NCBI RefSeq assembly: GCF_009928445.1
Contig: NZ_JAABNO010000024.1
Location: 20,509-84,508, forward strand
Source of the DNA: Clostridium sp. C8-1-8
GTDB lineage: Bacteria > Bacillota > Clostridia > Clostridiales > Clostridiaceae
Direction: 5' to 3'
Length of the DNA stretch: 64,000 bases
Positions 42,113 to 50,654 of this stretch are shown here, in pieces; positions within the stretch are counted from its first letter, which is position 1; every line of letters begins with the position of its first letter. Both the position numbers and the translations under genes were made by a program. The notes beneath the pieces are model-generated. The model had not been told where the DNA came from. It did not search any database and saw nothing but the letters and a program-made list of their open reading frames with translations.

Positions 42113-42361
42113 AATAATACGTACAATGAATACTATACTATAAAATATAACTAATATAAACCCTATAAATCAAAAAAGATATAGTTTATATATTTAGAAT
42201 TATCTCATAATTATATTTAGTAATAATTGAAATGCTTTCTAAATATAATATTATGAAGATTTTGCTTATTTCTCACTTATCCTTAAATATCATTTTGTGC
42301 AGAAAAATAAATCTTATTTATGATAAGGTATTTTGATTTATGAAGAAAAGAGGGACAAACT
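42113..42361. other. Intergenic DNA between pfp and mntP
   Basis: AT-rich divergent region that must hold promoters for pfp and mntP. No Mn riboswitch (yybP-ykoY) motif was recognised ahead of mntP. Nothing else is seen. Confidence 0.4.
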
Positions 42362-42913
42362 ATGGATATTAATTGTTTAATCATTGTTTCCATTGCATTA
42401 GCTATGGATGCATCGGCTATCGCATTGAGTATAGGGATAAATTCCAGCGTGAAAAGATACAACAAAGTATTATTCGCTATATCCTTTGGATTCTTTCAGT
42501 TTCTACTGTCTTTTTTAGGCATTTATTTTGGTGTGCTATTTGAGCATTACATAACGTCTATACCAAATATAATTGGTGGAATGGTAATTGCCTTTACGGG
42601 AGTATTTATGATAAAGGATGGTATGGAACAGAAAGATCAGTGCCTACTATTAAAGCCAAAGATGTATCTTGTATTAGGTATTTCTGTGAGTATAGATGCT
42701 TTGGTTGTAGGGTTTACAGTTTTTCATCATATGGAGAAGTTTTATATGATAGTTGTTAGTTCAGTTACCATAGGGCTAGTTACTTTATTCCTTAGTATAT
42801 GTGCTTTTTTTCTTTCGAGGTATATGAGAAGGATAGAGTTAATATCAAGATATGCTGATTACATAGGGGGAATAATCCTCTTATTATTTGGACTAAAGAT
42901 GATATTTTCATAA
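42362..42913 (+). CDS. mntP: Manganese efflux pump MntP
   Basis: A 183-residue membrane protein with six hydrophobic helices and two repeated halves. Each half has the acidic membrane motif of MntP: IALAMDASAIALSIG (about residues 11-25) and GISVSIDALVVGFTV (about 107-121), with Asp residues thought to bind Mn2+. It would export excess manganese. The start ATG follows AGAGGGACAAACT. A Fur-family regulator gene follows 125 bases downstream but has its own promoter. Confidence 0.9.
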   Translation: MDINCLIIVSIALAMDASAIALSIGINSSVKRYNKVLFAISFGFFQFLLSFLGIYFGVLFEHYITSIPNIIGGMVIAFTGVFMIKDGMEQKDQCLLLKPKMYLVLGISVSIDALVVGFTVFHHMEKFYMIVVSSVTIGLVTLFLSICAFFLSRYMRRIELISRYADYIGGIILLLFGLKMIFS

Positions 42914-42985
42914 TTTAAAGATGGACAACCATCTAAAGGAAAGAGATGTACTTGATAAGTTTAGAATTATATATGGCACCATATG

Positions 42986-43013
42986 TTGAAAACACCATAT
43001 TATATGATATAAT
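42986..43013 (+). promoter_or_regulatory. Promoter with PerR/Fur-like box for the Fur-family gene
   Basis: TTGAAA (42986-42991), 16 bases, TATAAT (43008-43013). The palindrome ATTATATGATATAAT (42999-43013, 7-1-7) overlaps the -10, matching the layout of PerR boxes (TTATAATNATTATAA). This suggests autorepression by the gene it precedes. Confidence 0.6.
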
Positions 43014-43038
43014 TAAAGAAAAATGTTAGGGGTAGAAT

Positions 43039-43452
43039 ATGAGAATTGGCGAATACTTAAATGAAAAAGGAATAAAGGTAACAAAGAGTAGGATAGCCAT
43101 ATATGAAATTCTCTCTGACAATGATTCTAGTATATCTGCAGATTTCATTTATGATAAATGTAGAAATATCGGTATGGATATAAATCTTTCAACAGTGTAT
43201 AGGACCTTAGAGATATTTGAAGAGAAAGAGATAATAGAAAAGTTTGATTTAGGTAATGGTAAGTATTCCTTTACTATAAGAAAAAATAAGCATATGCACA
43301 AGCTTGAGTGTTCTAAGTGCCATAAACAAATAGAAGTACCTTGTCCTATGCAGCAAGTAGAAGAGCTTTTAAAGAATCAAACTGGTTTTGTACTTACAGA
43401 ACATAAATTGATGCTTAAGGGTATTTGTGAAGAGTGTAAGGATAAAAAGTAA
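43039..43452 (+). CDS. Fur-family metalloregulator (PerR/Fur/Zur type)
   Basis: A 137-residue Fur-fold repressor: N-terminal winged helix with the recognition region NLSTVYRTLEIFEEK (about residues 53-67), a metal-binding HKLECSKCHKQIEVPCP segment (about 91-107), and a second pair GICEECK near the C-terminus, together the structural Zn(Cys)4 site. The regulatory-site histidines are partly changed (KHMHKLE), so Fur, Zur and PerR cannot be separated by eye. An AT-rich 7-1-7 palindrome over its own -10 leans towards PerR. Confidence 0.88.
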   Translation: MRIGEYLNEKGIKVTKSRIAIYEILSDNDSSISADFIYDKCRNIGMDINLSTVYRTLEIFEEKEIIEKFDLGNGKYSFTIRKNKHMHKLECSKCHKQIEVPCPMQQVEELLKNQTGFVLTEHKLMLKGICEECKDKK

Positions 43453-43628
43453 AATAAGTGTTAATTAATTATTAATTAGCACAATACTTTTAGTGTGACT
43501 GTAATAATTAAAAAAACTAATTAAACCGCAGATAAATTCTGTTAATATTAGGTATAGGTAGTAAATTAACTATTAAGGCATAGTAATAAAATTGTGAATA
43601 AATTTTAAATATATTAGGAATAATATAA
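43453..43628. other. Intergenic stretch before a distant terminator
   Basis: About 180 AT-rich bases after the Fur-family gene, with a weak inverted repeat GTGTTAATTAATTATTAATTAGCAC near 43458-43482 (25 bases, listed as arms GTGTTAATTAA and TTAATTAGCAC). No ORF. It may be a long 3' UTR or a small RNA ending at 43677. Confidence 0.35.
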
Positions 43629-43677
43629 AGCTATGATTATTTTCGCTATATAAAAGTGAAATAATCATAGCTATTTT
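43629..43677 (+). terminator. Terminator ahead of the fab cluster
   Basis: AGCTATGATTATTT and GAAATAATCATAGCT form a long stem, followed by ATTTTTAA. Confidence 0.85.
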
Positions 43678-43731
43678 TAATTAAATGGATTAAATATGTA
43701 ATTTTGAGCACATATCATTAAAAACTCTCTA

Positions 43732-43760
43732 TTGACTGATATAAATAATTCCCATATACT
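43732..43760 (+). promoter_or_regulatory. SigA promoter of the fatty acid synthesis cluster
   Basis: TTGACT (43732-43737), 17 bases, TATACT (43755-43760). Confidence 0.8.
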
Positions 43761-43775
43761 TTGAATATAAAAAAG

Positions 43776-43788
43776 TTTGATTATCAAA
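43776..43788. promoter_or_regulatory. FabT-type operator
   Basis: TTTGATTATCAAA, a perfect 13-bp palindrome inside AGTTTGATTATCAAAATA. It is identical to the core of streptococcal FabT sites. It starts about 9 bases past the predicted transcription start and just ahead of the MarR-family gene, so repression of the whole cluster and autoregulation are expected. Confidence 0.82.
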
Positions 43789-43805
43789 ATATATTAGGAG
43801 GCCAT

Positions 43806-44273
43806 ATGAATAATACTCACAGTATTATCAACTCTTTACTGGTAGATATTTTTAATGAGATTTTAAACATAGAGGAGTATGCTCTAAAGTCAGGTAAATT
43901 TAATGATGTTTCCATTACTGAAGTTCATACCATTGAAGCCATAGGTTATTATGATTCAAAAAGTATGAGTGAGGTAGCAAAACAATTGAGCATTACAGTT
44001 GGTACTCTGACTATTGCTATAAATAATCTTGTTAAAAAGGGTTATGTAGAGAGAATAAGATCTGAAGAAGATAGAAGAGTTGTGAAGATTAGTCTTACCA
44101 AAAAGGGTAAGTTACTTTATAGAATTCATGAAAAGTTTCACTTGGAGATGGTAAAGGCAACAGTAACTGACTTATCAGAACAAGAAGAAGCGGTACTTAT
44201 TCATGCACTGGAAAAGCTAAGTGTGTTTTGCAGAAATACATATGATTTATTCAATAAGGAAAGCAAGGAGTAG
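43806..44273 (+). CDS. fabT: MarR-family repressor of fatty acid synthesis (FabT-like)
   Basis: A 155-residue MarR-type winged-helix protein. The DNA-binding core is MSEVAKQLSITVGTLTIAINNLVKKGYVERIRSEEDRR in outline (about residues 59-98), with the wing after it; dimer helices lie at both ends. The start at ATG 43806 has TAGGAGG ahead; an in-frame ATG at 43761 precedes the operator and is unlikely. First gene in the fab/acc cluster, two bases before fabH. FabT proteins sense acyl-ACP; here that is by analogy. Confidence 0.87.
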   Translation: MNNTHSIINSLLVDIFNEILNIEEYALKSGKFNDVSITEVHTIEAIGYYDSKSMSEVAKQLSITVGTLTIAINNLVKKGYVERIRSEEDRRVVKISLTKKGKLLYRIHEKFHLEMVKATVTDLSEQEEAVLIHALEKLSVFCRNTYDLFNKESKE

Positions 44274-44275
44274 TT

Positions 44276-45253
44276 ATGATTTATACAAAGATAATATCAA
44301 CAGGAAGTTATGCACCAAGCAACGTAGTTACTAATGATGATTTATCAAAGATAGTTGAAACTGATGACCAGTGGATAAGCTCTAGGACTGGAATTAGAGA
44401 AAGAAGGGTATCAGAAGGGGAAAATACTTCTTCTTTAGCTGCAAAAGCAGGAATGGAGGCTATAAAAAATGCGGGATTAACTGCAATGGATATAGACATG
44501 ATAGTAGTAGCCACTACTACTCCAGATAGCTTTACACCTTCAACTGCATGTATAGTGCAGGATATAATTGGAGCAAAGAAAGCTTATGCCTTTGATGTAA
44601 GTGCAGCATGTTCAGGCTTCATATACGCTTTATCTGTGGCAGATAAAATTATGAGAGCTGGGGAGGAACAAACAGCCTTAGTGATAGGAGCTGAAGTTCT
44701 ATCAAGGATTGTTAACTGGGAAGATAGAAGCACCTGTGTACTTTTTGGAGATGGAGCAGGAGCTGTGGTTCTTAAAAAAGGTGAAACTAAAGGAATTATA
44801 AGTTCAATTTTAGGTTCAGACGGGACATTAGGAAGAAGCTCACTTACTTGTGGAGAGTTCATTACTAAAAATCCATATGTTAAAGAAGCTAAAGAAGAAC
44901 AAGCCATTAACATACATATGGATGGGAAAGAGATATTTAGGTTTGCAGTAAATACTATTCCCCAAGCAGTAAAAGAGGTTCTTGAAAAGTCTGGGACAGG
45001 ATTAGATGAGCTGAAATATATATTCCCTCATCAAGCAAATCTTAGAATAGTAGATGCGGCAGCTAAAAAATTAGATATGCCGAAAGAAAAATTCTTTATA
45101 AATCTAAATAAATATGGAAACACATCGGCTGCATCTATTCCATTAGCGTTAGATGAAGCTAATAGAGAAGGATTGCTAAAGGAAGGCGATAAGCTTGTGC
45201 TTGTTGGTTTTGGTGGTGGTCTAACTTGGGGAGCTATATACTTACAATGGTAA
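44276..45253 (+). CDS. fabH: 3-oxoacyl-ACP synthase III (FabH)
   Basis: Starts chain elongation by condensing acyl-CoA with malonyl-ACP. It has 325 residues. The catalytic triad is visible: Cys in VSAACSGFIYAL (about residue 112), His in FPHQANLRI (about 248) and Asn in NKYGNTSAASIP (about 278). The C-terminal GFGGGLTWGA is the usual ending. It is two bases behind fabT. A 349-base gap then separates it from acpP. Confidence 0.96.
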   Translation: MIYTKIISTGSYAPSNVVTNDDLSKIVETDDQWISSRTGIRERRVSEGENTSSLAAKAGMEAIKNAGLTAMDIDMIVVATTTPDSFTPSTACIVQDIIGAKKAYAFDVSAACSGFIYALSVADKIMRAGEEQTALVIGAEVLSRIVNWEDRSTCVLFGDGAGAVVLKKGETKGIISSILGSDGTLGRSSLTCGEFITKNPYVKEAKEEQAINIHMDGKEIFRFAVNTIPQAVKEVLEKSGTGLDELKYIFPHQANLRIVDAAAKKLDMPKEKFFINLNKYGNTSAASIPLALDEANREGLLKEGDKLVLVGFGGGLTWGAIYLQW

Positions 45254-45602
45254 TAAGTTCTGATTAGGTTTCAAGTATACAAATAGTTTTAGTTAATAAT
45301 CATAATATAAAATTACTGACTTGATAAAACTTATACTTAGTATTAATATTTACTAAATTAATTCAATATAGATCTATAAGTTTCTAGAGGAATAGCTTTA
45401 GAAACCTGATTATTACTATATATTTATATAATCTTATAAATATATGATTTTATGCAATTATATCAGTTATTTTAAATTTAAGATGTACCACTTCAATCCG
45501 AAAATATAAATTTTATTATGAAGTGATACATTTATATGTAGAAATCGAAGTTTATCCAGTCAGATAATAATAAAACATCAAAGATATTAGGAGGAAAAAG
45601 TA
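45254..45602. other. Gap inside the fab cluster
   Basis: Holds no gene. TTGATA near 45322 may be part of a second promoter but no clean -10 is seen. No second TTTGATTATCAAA box is present. A shortened family A repeat occupies 45481-45532, 70 bases before acpP. Confidence 0.45.
45481..45532. repeat. Repeat family A, copy 4 (shortened)
   Basis: AGATGTACCACTTCAATC at the left, the complement of ATGTATCACTTCATAATA at the right, with the internal part missing so that the hairpin is about 52 bp. Confidence 0.7.
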
Positions 45603-45824
45603 ATGGTATTTGAAAAAATAAAAGAGGTAATAGTAGAACAATTAGGAGTTGACGCAGAAACTATAACCTTAGAAACAACATTTCAAGAGGATTTAGGAGC
45701 AGATTCCTTAGATTTATTTCAAATAATAATGGATTTAGAAGAACAATTCAACGTGAAGATAGAAGATGTAGAAGTTATAAAAACAGTTGGAGATGCAGTT
45801 AGTTTTATAGAAGAAAGAGTTTAA
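45603..45824 (+). CDS. acpP: Acyl carrier protein
   Basis: A 73-residue acidic protein carrying growing acyl chains on 4'-phosphopantetheine attached to Ser in EDLGADSLDLFQ (about residue 36). DSLD rather than DSLE is a minor variation. The start ATG has AGGAGG ahead. It is followed 16 bases later by fabK. Confidence 0.95.
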   Translation: MVFEKIKEVIVEQLGVDAETITLETTFQEDLGADSLDLFQIIMDLEEQFNVKIEDVEVIKTVGDAVSFIEERV

Positions 45825-45840
45825 AACTTAGGAGGGAAAT

Positions 45841-46773
45841 ATGATTAAAGCAGATATATGTGAACTTCTAAATATAGAGTACCCTATTATTCAAGGGGGT
45901 ATGGCATGGGTAGCAGATGCTTCGTTGGCATCTGCTGTGTCTAATGCTGGAGGTCTAGGTATAATAGCTGGAGCAAATGCACCGGTTGATCATGTTAGAG
46001 AACAGATAAGAAAGGCTAAGCAACTAACAGATAAGCCTTTTGGTGTAAATATAATGCTACTTAGTTCAAATGCTGATGAACTTGCAAGAGTAGTTTGTGA
46101 AGAAGGCGTAAAGGTAGTAACCACTGGTGCTGGCAATCCAGGAAAGTACGTTGAGATGTGGAAGAGTCATGGTATAAAGGTAATTCCTGTTGTACCTTCT
46201 GTAGCCTTAGCAAAGAGAATGGAAAGAAGCGGAGCTGATGCAGTTATCGCAGAAGGCTGTGAATCAGGAGGCCATGTAGGTAAGCTTACTACAATGGCAT
46301 TAGTACCTCAGGTAGTGGATGCAGTTAATATTCCAGTTATAGCCGCTGGGGGAATTGGAGATGGAAGAGGTATTGCAGCTGCTTTTGTGCTAGGAGCAAA
46401 GGGTGTTCAAGTTGGTACTAGATTCTTAGTAGCTAAAGAATGTACCATACATCAAAACTATAAAGATATAGTTATAAAAGCTAAGGATATAGATACAGTA
46501 GTAACTGGCAGAGCCACTGGGCATCCTGTTCAAGTAATAAAGAATAGACTTGCAAAAAGATTCGAAAGCCTTGAGAAGGAAAATGCGCCTGCTGAAGCCT
46601 ATGAAGAACTAGGCCGTGGTGCTTTAGCAAAGGCAGTAGTTGAAGGCAATCCTGATGAAGGATCATTTATGGCGGGCCAAATAGCTGGCATGATATCAAA
46701 AGAACAAAGTTGTGAAGAGATCATAAAAGAGATGTTCGATAAATATGATTCTCTTATGGCGCAATTTAGCTAG
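45841..46773 (+). CDS. fabK: Enoyl-ACP reductase II (FabK)
   Basis: FMN-dependent NAD(P)H enoyl-ACP reductase, the last step of each elongation cycle. It has 310 residues and a nitronate-monooxygenase/2NPD-like TIM barrel: PIIQGGMAWVADASLA at the N-terminus, IAEGCESGGHVGK (about residue 137) and VIAAGGIGDGRGIAAAF with GVQVGTRFL in the flavin-phosphate site. FabK organisms are resistant to triclosan; no FabI is seen here. Confidence 0.94.
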   Translation: MIKADICELLNIEYPIIQGGMAWVADASLASAVSNAGGLGIIAGANAPVDHVREQIRKAKQLTDKPFGVNIMLLSSNADELARVVCEEGVKVVTTGAGNPGKYVEMWKSHGIKVIPVVPSVALAKRMERSGADAVIAEGCESGGHVGKLTTMALVPQVVDAVNIPVIAAGGIGDGRGIAAAFVLGAKGVQVGTRFLVAKECTIHQNYKDIVIKAKDIDTVVTGRATGHPVQVIKNRLAKRFESLEKENAPAEAYEELGRGALAKAVVEGNPDEGSFMAGQIAGMISKEQSCEEIIKEMFDKYDSLMAQFS

Positions 46774-46782
46774 GAGGACAAA

Positions 46783-47724
46783 ATGAAGATAGCATTATTA
46801 TTTTCCGGTCAAGGTGCTCAGTATGTTGGTATGGGAAAAGAATTATATGATAACTATGACTCTGCTAAGAGAGTTTTTGAAAAAGCTGATGAAGTTTTAG
46901 GTATTTCATTAAGAGAAATTTGCTTTGAAGGACCAGAAACAGAGTTAAATAAAACAGAGAATACTCAACCAGCCATATTAACTACATCTATTGCTGCACT
47001 TAAAGTTATAGAGGAAAAAGGCATAAAATATGATGTGGTTGCAGGTTTAAGCTTAGGTGAGTACTCTGCTCATGTAGCAGCAGGAACTATAAACTTTGAT
47101 GATGCAGTTACTTTAGTGAAAAAGAGAGGCTCTTATATGCAAGAAGCTGTACCACTAGGTGTAGGTGCTATGTCTGCTGTGCTTGGTATGGATGCTGAAG
47201 CACTAAATGCATGCGTTGAAGAAAGTAAGGAGTTCGGTATAGTTGAAGTTGCAAACTATAATTGCCCTGGACAGATAGTTATAGCTGGAGAAAAAGATGC
47301 AGTAGAAAAATGCGGTGTATTACTTGCTGAAAAAGGTGCAAAAAAAGTTATACCACTAACTGTAAGCGGACCGTTTCATACATCAATGATGAAACCTGCC
47401 AGTGAAAAGTTGTCAGTTGAGCTGGACAATGTAAAGCTAAGCCAATTTAATACTCCTATTATTAGCAATGTTAATGCAGAGTATGTGAATTCTTCTGATG
47501 AAGTAAAGGCTTTATTAGTTAATCAGGTTATGAGCTCTGTAAAATGGGAAGAATCTATAAGACTTATGATTAAGGATGGCGTAGATACATTTATAGAAGT
47601 AGGGCCAGGTCGTGCTTTAAGTGGATTTTTAAAGAAAATAGATAGAAGTGTAAATGTATTTAACGTAGAAGATATAAAGTCATTGGATAAAACAATAGAT
47701 GGATTAAGCAAGTTAAATGGCTAG
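46783..47724 (+). CDS. fabD: Malonyl-CoA:ACP transacylase (FabD)
   Basis: Transfers malonyl from CoA to ACP. It has 313 residues, with FSGQGAQYVGMG at the N-terminus, the nucleophile Ser in GLSLGEYSAHV (about residue 89) and the catalytic His in SGPFHTSMM (about 197). It is nine bases behind fabK. Confidence 0.96.
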   Translation: MKIALLFSGQGAQYVGMGKELYDNYDSAKRVFEKADEVLGISLREICFEGPETELNKTENTQPAILTTSIAALKVIEEKGIKYDVVAGLSLGEYSAHVAAGTINFDDAVTLVKKRGSYMQEAVPLGVGAMSAVLGMDAEALNACVEESKEFGIVEVANYNCPGQIVIAGEKDAVEKCGVLLAEKGAKKVIPLTVSGPFHTSMMKPASEKLSVELDNVKLSQFNTPIISNVNAEYVNSSDEVKALLVNQVMSSVKWEESIRLMIKDGVDTFIEVGPGRALSGFLKKIDRSVNVFNVEDIKSLDKTIDGLSKLNG

Positions 47725-47738
47725 GAGGGTGTGAATTC

Positions 47739-48473
47739 ATGTTAAAGGGAAAAACTGCAGTGATTACTGGGGGAAGCAGAGGCATAGGAAAGGCAATTGC
47801 CTTAAAACTTGCTGAGATGGGTGCTAACATAGTTGTTAATTATAGAAGCAGTTCTATAGAAGAGGTTTTAAATGAAATAAGAGCTTTAGGCGTAAATGCT
47901 ATAGGAGTTCAAGGTGATATATCCAATAGTGAAGATGCCGATAAGCTTATAAAAGCAGCTCATAGTGAATTTGGATCATTAGATATACTTGTTAATAATG
48001 CAGGTATAACTAAAGATGGACTGTTAATGAGAATGAAAGACGCAGATTTTGATAGTGTTATAAACACAAATCTTAAAGGTACTTTCAACACTATAAGATC
48101 AGCATCTTCAATAATGATGAAACAAAGAAGCGGAAAGATAATAAATTTAACTTCTGTTGTTGGTATAACTGGTAATGCAGGTCAAGCAAATTATGCTTCT
48201 TCAAAGGCCGGTGTTATAGGACTTACAAAATCAGTTGCAAGAGAGCTTGCATCTAGAGGAGTTACCTGCAATGCTGTAGCTCCAGGATTTATAGAGACAG
48301 ATATGACAGAAGCATTATCAGATAAAGTAAAAGAAGCTACGTTAAGTACAATTCCTCTAAAGAAGTTAGGGACAACGGAGGATGTAGCTAATCTAGTAGG
48401 ATTTTTAGCAAGTGATTTATCAAATTATATTACTGGCCAGGTTATAAATGTAGATGGCGGAATGGTTATGTAA
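47739..48473 (+). CDS. fabG: 3-oxoacyl-ACP reductase (FabG)
   Basis: NADPH-dependent short-chain reductase, 244 residues. Cofactor loop TGGSRGIGKAIA (about 9-20), NNAG, and catalytic Ser (LTSVVG) and YASSKAG (Tyr-x3-Lys, about 150-156). The start follows GGAGGGTG. Confidence 0.96.
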   Translation: MLKGKTAVITGGSRGIGKAIALKLAEMGANIVVNYRSSSIEEVLNEIRALGVNAIGVQGDISNSEDADKLIKAAHSEFGSLDILVNNAGITKDGLLMRMKDADFDSVINTNLKGTFNTIRSASSIMMKQRSGKIINLTSVVGITGNAGQANYASSKAGVIGLTKSVARELASRGVTCNAVAPGFIETDMTEALSDKVKEATLSTIPLKKLGTTEDVANLVGFLASDLSNYITGQVINVDGGMVM

Positions 48474-48486
48474 GGATGGTGTAATT

Positions 48487-49728
48487 ATGGAAAGAAGAGT
48501 TGTAGTAACGGGAATGGGAGCAATAACTCCTTTAGGCAACAGTGTTGACTCTTTTTGGAATGGTATAAAGGAAGGCGTATGTGGAATTGACGAAATAAAA
48601 GCCTTCGATACTACTGAACAAAAAGTTAAACTAGCAGCAGAAGTTAAGAACTTTATACCAGAAGAGTATATAGATAAAAAAGAAGCTAGAAGAATGGATA
48701 GATTCTGTCAGTTTGCATTAGCTGCGGCTCAACAAGCTGTGGAAAATTCAAAGCTTGATCTTGATAAGGTAAACAGAGAAAGACTAGGCGTAATAGTGGG
48801 AGCAGGTATAGGAGGTCTTTCAACTATAGAAGAACAGACTATAAAGCTTCATGAAAAAGGACCGTCAAGGGTTTCTCCATTTTTCATACCTATGTCCATC
48901 TCAAATATAGCTGCAGGAAATATAGCTATAAGATTTGGAGCTAAAGGGATATGTACATCAGTAGTTACTGCTTGTGCAAGTGGAACAAATTCTATTGGTG
49001 AAGCTTTTAGGAATATAAAATTTGGATATAGTGATATAATGATAACAGGAGGCGCTGAAGCTTCAATTACTCCTCTTGGTATTGCAGGTTTTGCATCAAT
49101 GAATGCTTTATCTAAGAACGAAAACCCTAAGAGAGCATCTATACCTTTTGACAAGGACAGAGAAGGCTTCGTAATGGGTGAAGGAGCAGGTATACTAATT
49201 CTTGAAGAGTTAGAGCATGCTATAGAAAGAGGCGCTAAAATATATGGCGAAGTAGTTGGTTATGGAACTACCTGTGACGCATATCATATGACTTCACCAT
49301 CACCAGATGGAGAAGGTGCTGCAAGAGCTATGGCACTAGCTATAGCAGAAGGTGGTATAACTAAAGAAGAGGTTAGCTACATAAATGCTCATGGAACAAG
49401 TACACCATATAACGATAAATTTGAAACAATAGCTATAAAAAGATTATTTGAAGAGCAAGCTTATAAGGTAGCTATTAGCTCAACAAAATCAATGACTGGT
49501 CACCTTTTAGGAGCAGCAGGGGCTATAGAAGCTATAGTTGCGGTGAAGGCTGCCGAAGAAGATTTCATACCAGCTACAATAGGCTATGAATCTGCAGATG
49601 AAGATTGTGATTTAGACTATGTAGTTAATAAAGGAAGACATGCAGAAGTCAATTATGTACTTTCAAATTCCTTAGGATTTGGTGGCCATAATGGAGTACT
49701 TCTATTTAAAAAATGGACTGAGAGGTAA
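48487..49728 (+). CDS. fabF: 3-oxoacyl-ACP synthase II (FabF)
   Basis: Main elongating condensing enzyme, 413 residues from ATG 48487. The catalytic Cys is in TACASGTNSIG (about residue 164), with the two His in NAHGTSTPYND (about 304) and TGHLLGAAG (about 338), and the C-terminal NSLGFGGHNG. The ribosome-binding site AAGGATGGTG overlaps the fabG stop codon. A longer in-frame start inside fabG is unlikely. Confidence 0.95.
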   Translation: MERRVVVTGMGAITPLGNSVDSFWNGIKEGVCGIDEIKAFDTTEQKVKLAAEVKNFIPEEYIDKKEARRMDRFCQFALAAAQQAVENSKLDLDKVNRERLGVIVGAGIGGLSTIEEQTIKLHEKGPSRVSPFFIPMSISNIAAGNIAIRFGAKGICTSVVTACASGTNSIGEAFRNIKFGYSDIMITGGAEASITPLGIAGFASMNALSKNENPKRASIPFDKDREGFVMGEGAGILILEELEHAIERGAKIYGEVVGYGTTCDAYHMTSPSPDGEGAARAMALAIAEGGITKEEVSYINAHGTSTPYNDKFETIAIKRLFEEQAYKVAISSTKSMTGHLLGAAGAIEAIVAVKAAEEDFIPATIGYESADEDCDLDYVVNKGRHAEVNYVLSNSLGFGGHNGVLLFKKWTER

Positions 49729-49734
49729 TATTTT

Positions 49735-50193
49735 ATGGATTATGCTTCAATTAAGGAATTGATAAAAATAATCAATTCTTCTGATTTGACTAATTTTGAA
49801 ATGGAGTTTGATGGAGTTTCTTTGAAGATGAGTAAAGAAGGTAATGGAACTCCAAAGACATCAACAACAAAAGAAATAAAGGCTGTTGAAGCTAGTAAAC
49901 TAGAATATATATCAGAAAGCAAGACTGAGCAAATTATAGAAGAACCAGAAGTTAAGGGGGGAACTTATGTTAATTCCCCAATAGTAGGAACTTTCTATGC
50001 ATCAGCAGGCGCAGATAAGCCAGCTTATGTAAAGGTTGGAGATAAGGTTAAAAAAGGCGATGTGCTTTGTATCATAGAAGCTATGAAAATAATGAATGAA
50101 ATACAAAGTGAAATCGATGGTGAAGTAGTTGAAGTTTTAGTTTCTAACGAACAAATGGTAGAATACGGACAAAAGTTGTTCAGAATTAAATAA
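49735..50193 (+). CDS. accB: Biotin carboxyl carrier protein of acetyl-CoA carboxylase
   Basis: A 152-residue carrier. The N-terminal domain (about 1-40) precedes a flexible linker rich in Lys, Thr and Glu and the biotinyl domain (about 77-152) with the biotin-accepting Lys in EAMKIMNEI (about residue 117). It is modified by the BirA encoded at 53761. Its stop overlaps an ATG, but fabZ more likely starts at 50208. Confidence 0.95.
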   Translation: MDYASIKELIKIINSSDLTNFEMEFDGVSLKMSKEGNGTPKTSTTKEIKAVEASKLEYISESKTEQIIEEPEVKGGTYVNSPIVGTFYASAGADKPAYVKVGDKVKKGDVLCIIEAMKIMNEIQSEIDGEVVEVLVSNEQMVEYGQKLFRIK

Positions 50194-50207
50194 TGGGGGC
50201 AGATTTT

Positions 50208-50633
50208 ATGCTAGATATAAAGCAAATACAGGAAATAATACCACATAGATATCCATTCCTATTCATTGACCAAGTGGTGGAGCTTGAAATAGGAAAGAGA
50301 GCAGTGGCAATAAAAAATGTTACAATGAACGAATGGTTCTTTCAAGGGCATTTTCCAGGTCACCCAGTAATGCCAGGAGTTTTGATGGTGGAAGCAATTG
50401 CACAAGCAGGTGCTGTTGCATTGCTTTCAGTTGAAGAAAACAAAGGGAAAACTGCATATTTTGGAAAAATTGATAAGGTTAAATTTAGAAGAAATGTTGT
50501 CCCAGGAGATACCTTAAGATTAGAAGTGGAAATAATTAAATCAAAGGGTAAAGTTGGTATAGGAAAAGGAATAGGCTATGTAGGCGATGAAGTAGCTGTA
50601 GAAGGCGAGTTTATGTTCGCTATAGGAGAGTAA
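50208..50633 (+). CDS. fabZ: 3-hydroxyacyl-ACP dehydratase (FabZ)
   Basis: Hot-dog-fold dehydratase, 141 residues. The active-site His is in HFPGHPVMPG (about residues 47-56) and the Glu in VLMVEAIAQAG (about 61); IPHRYPFLFID is the N-terminal family mark. I take ATG 50208, which has GGGGGC ahead, rather than ATG 50193, which overlaps the accB stop. Confidence 0.94.
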   Translation: MLDIKQIQEIIPHRYPFLFIDQVVELEIGKRAVAIKNVTMNEWFFQGHFPGHPVMPGVLMVEAIAQAGAVALLSVEENKGKTAYFGKIDKVKFRRNVVPGDTLRLEVEIIKSKGKVGIGKGIGYVGDEVAVEGEFMFAIGE

Positions 50634-50654
50634 TTCCTTAATTGAGGTGATTAA

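Noticed and set aside
42113..42361. Manganese riboswitch ahead of mntP
   Set aside because: No recognisable conserved yybP-ykoY core; region too AT-rich to support a call.
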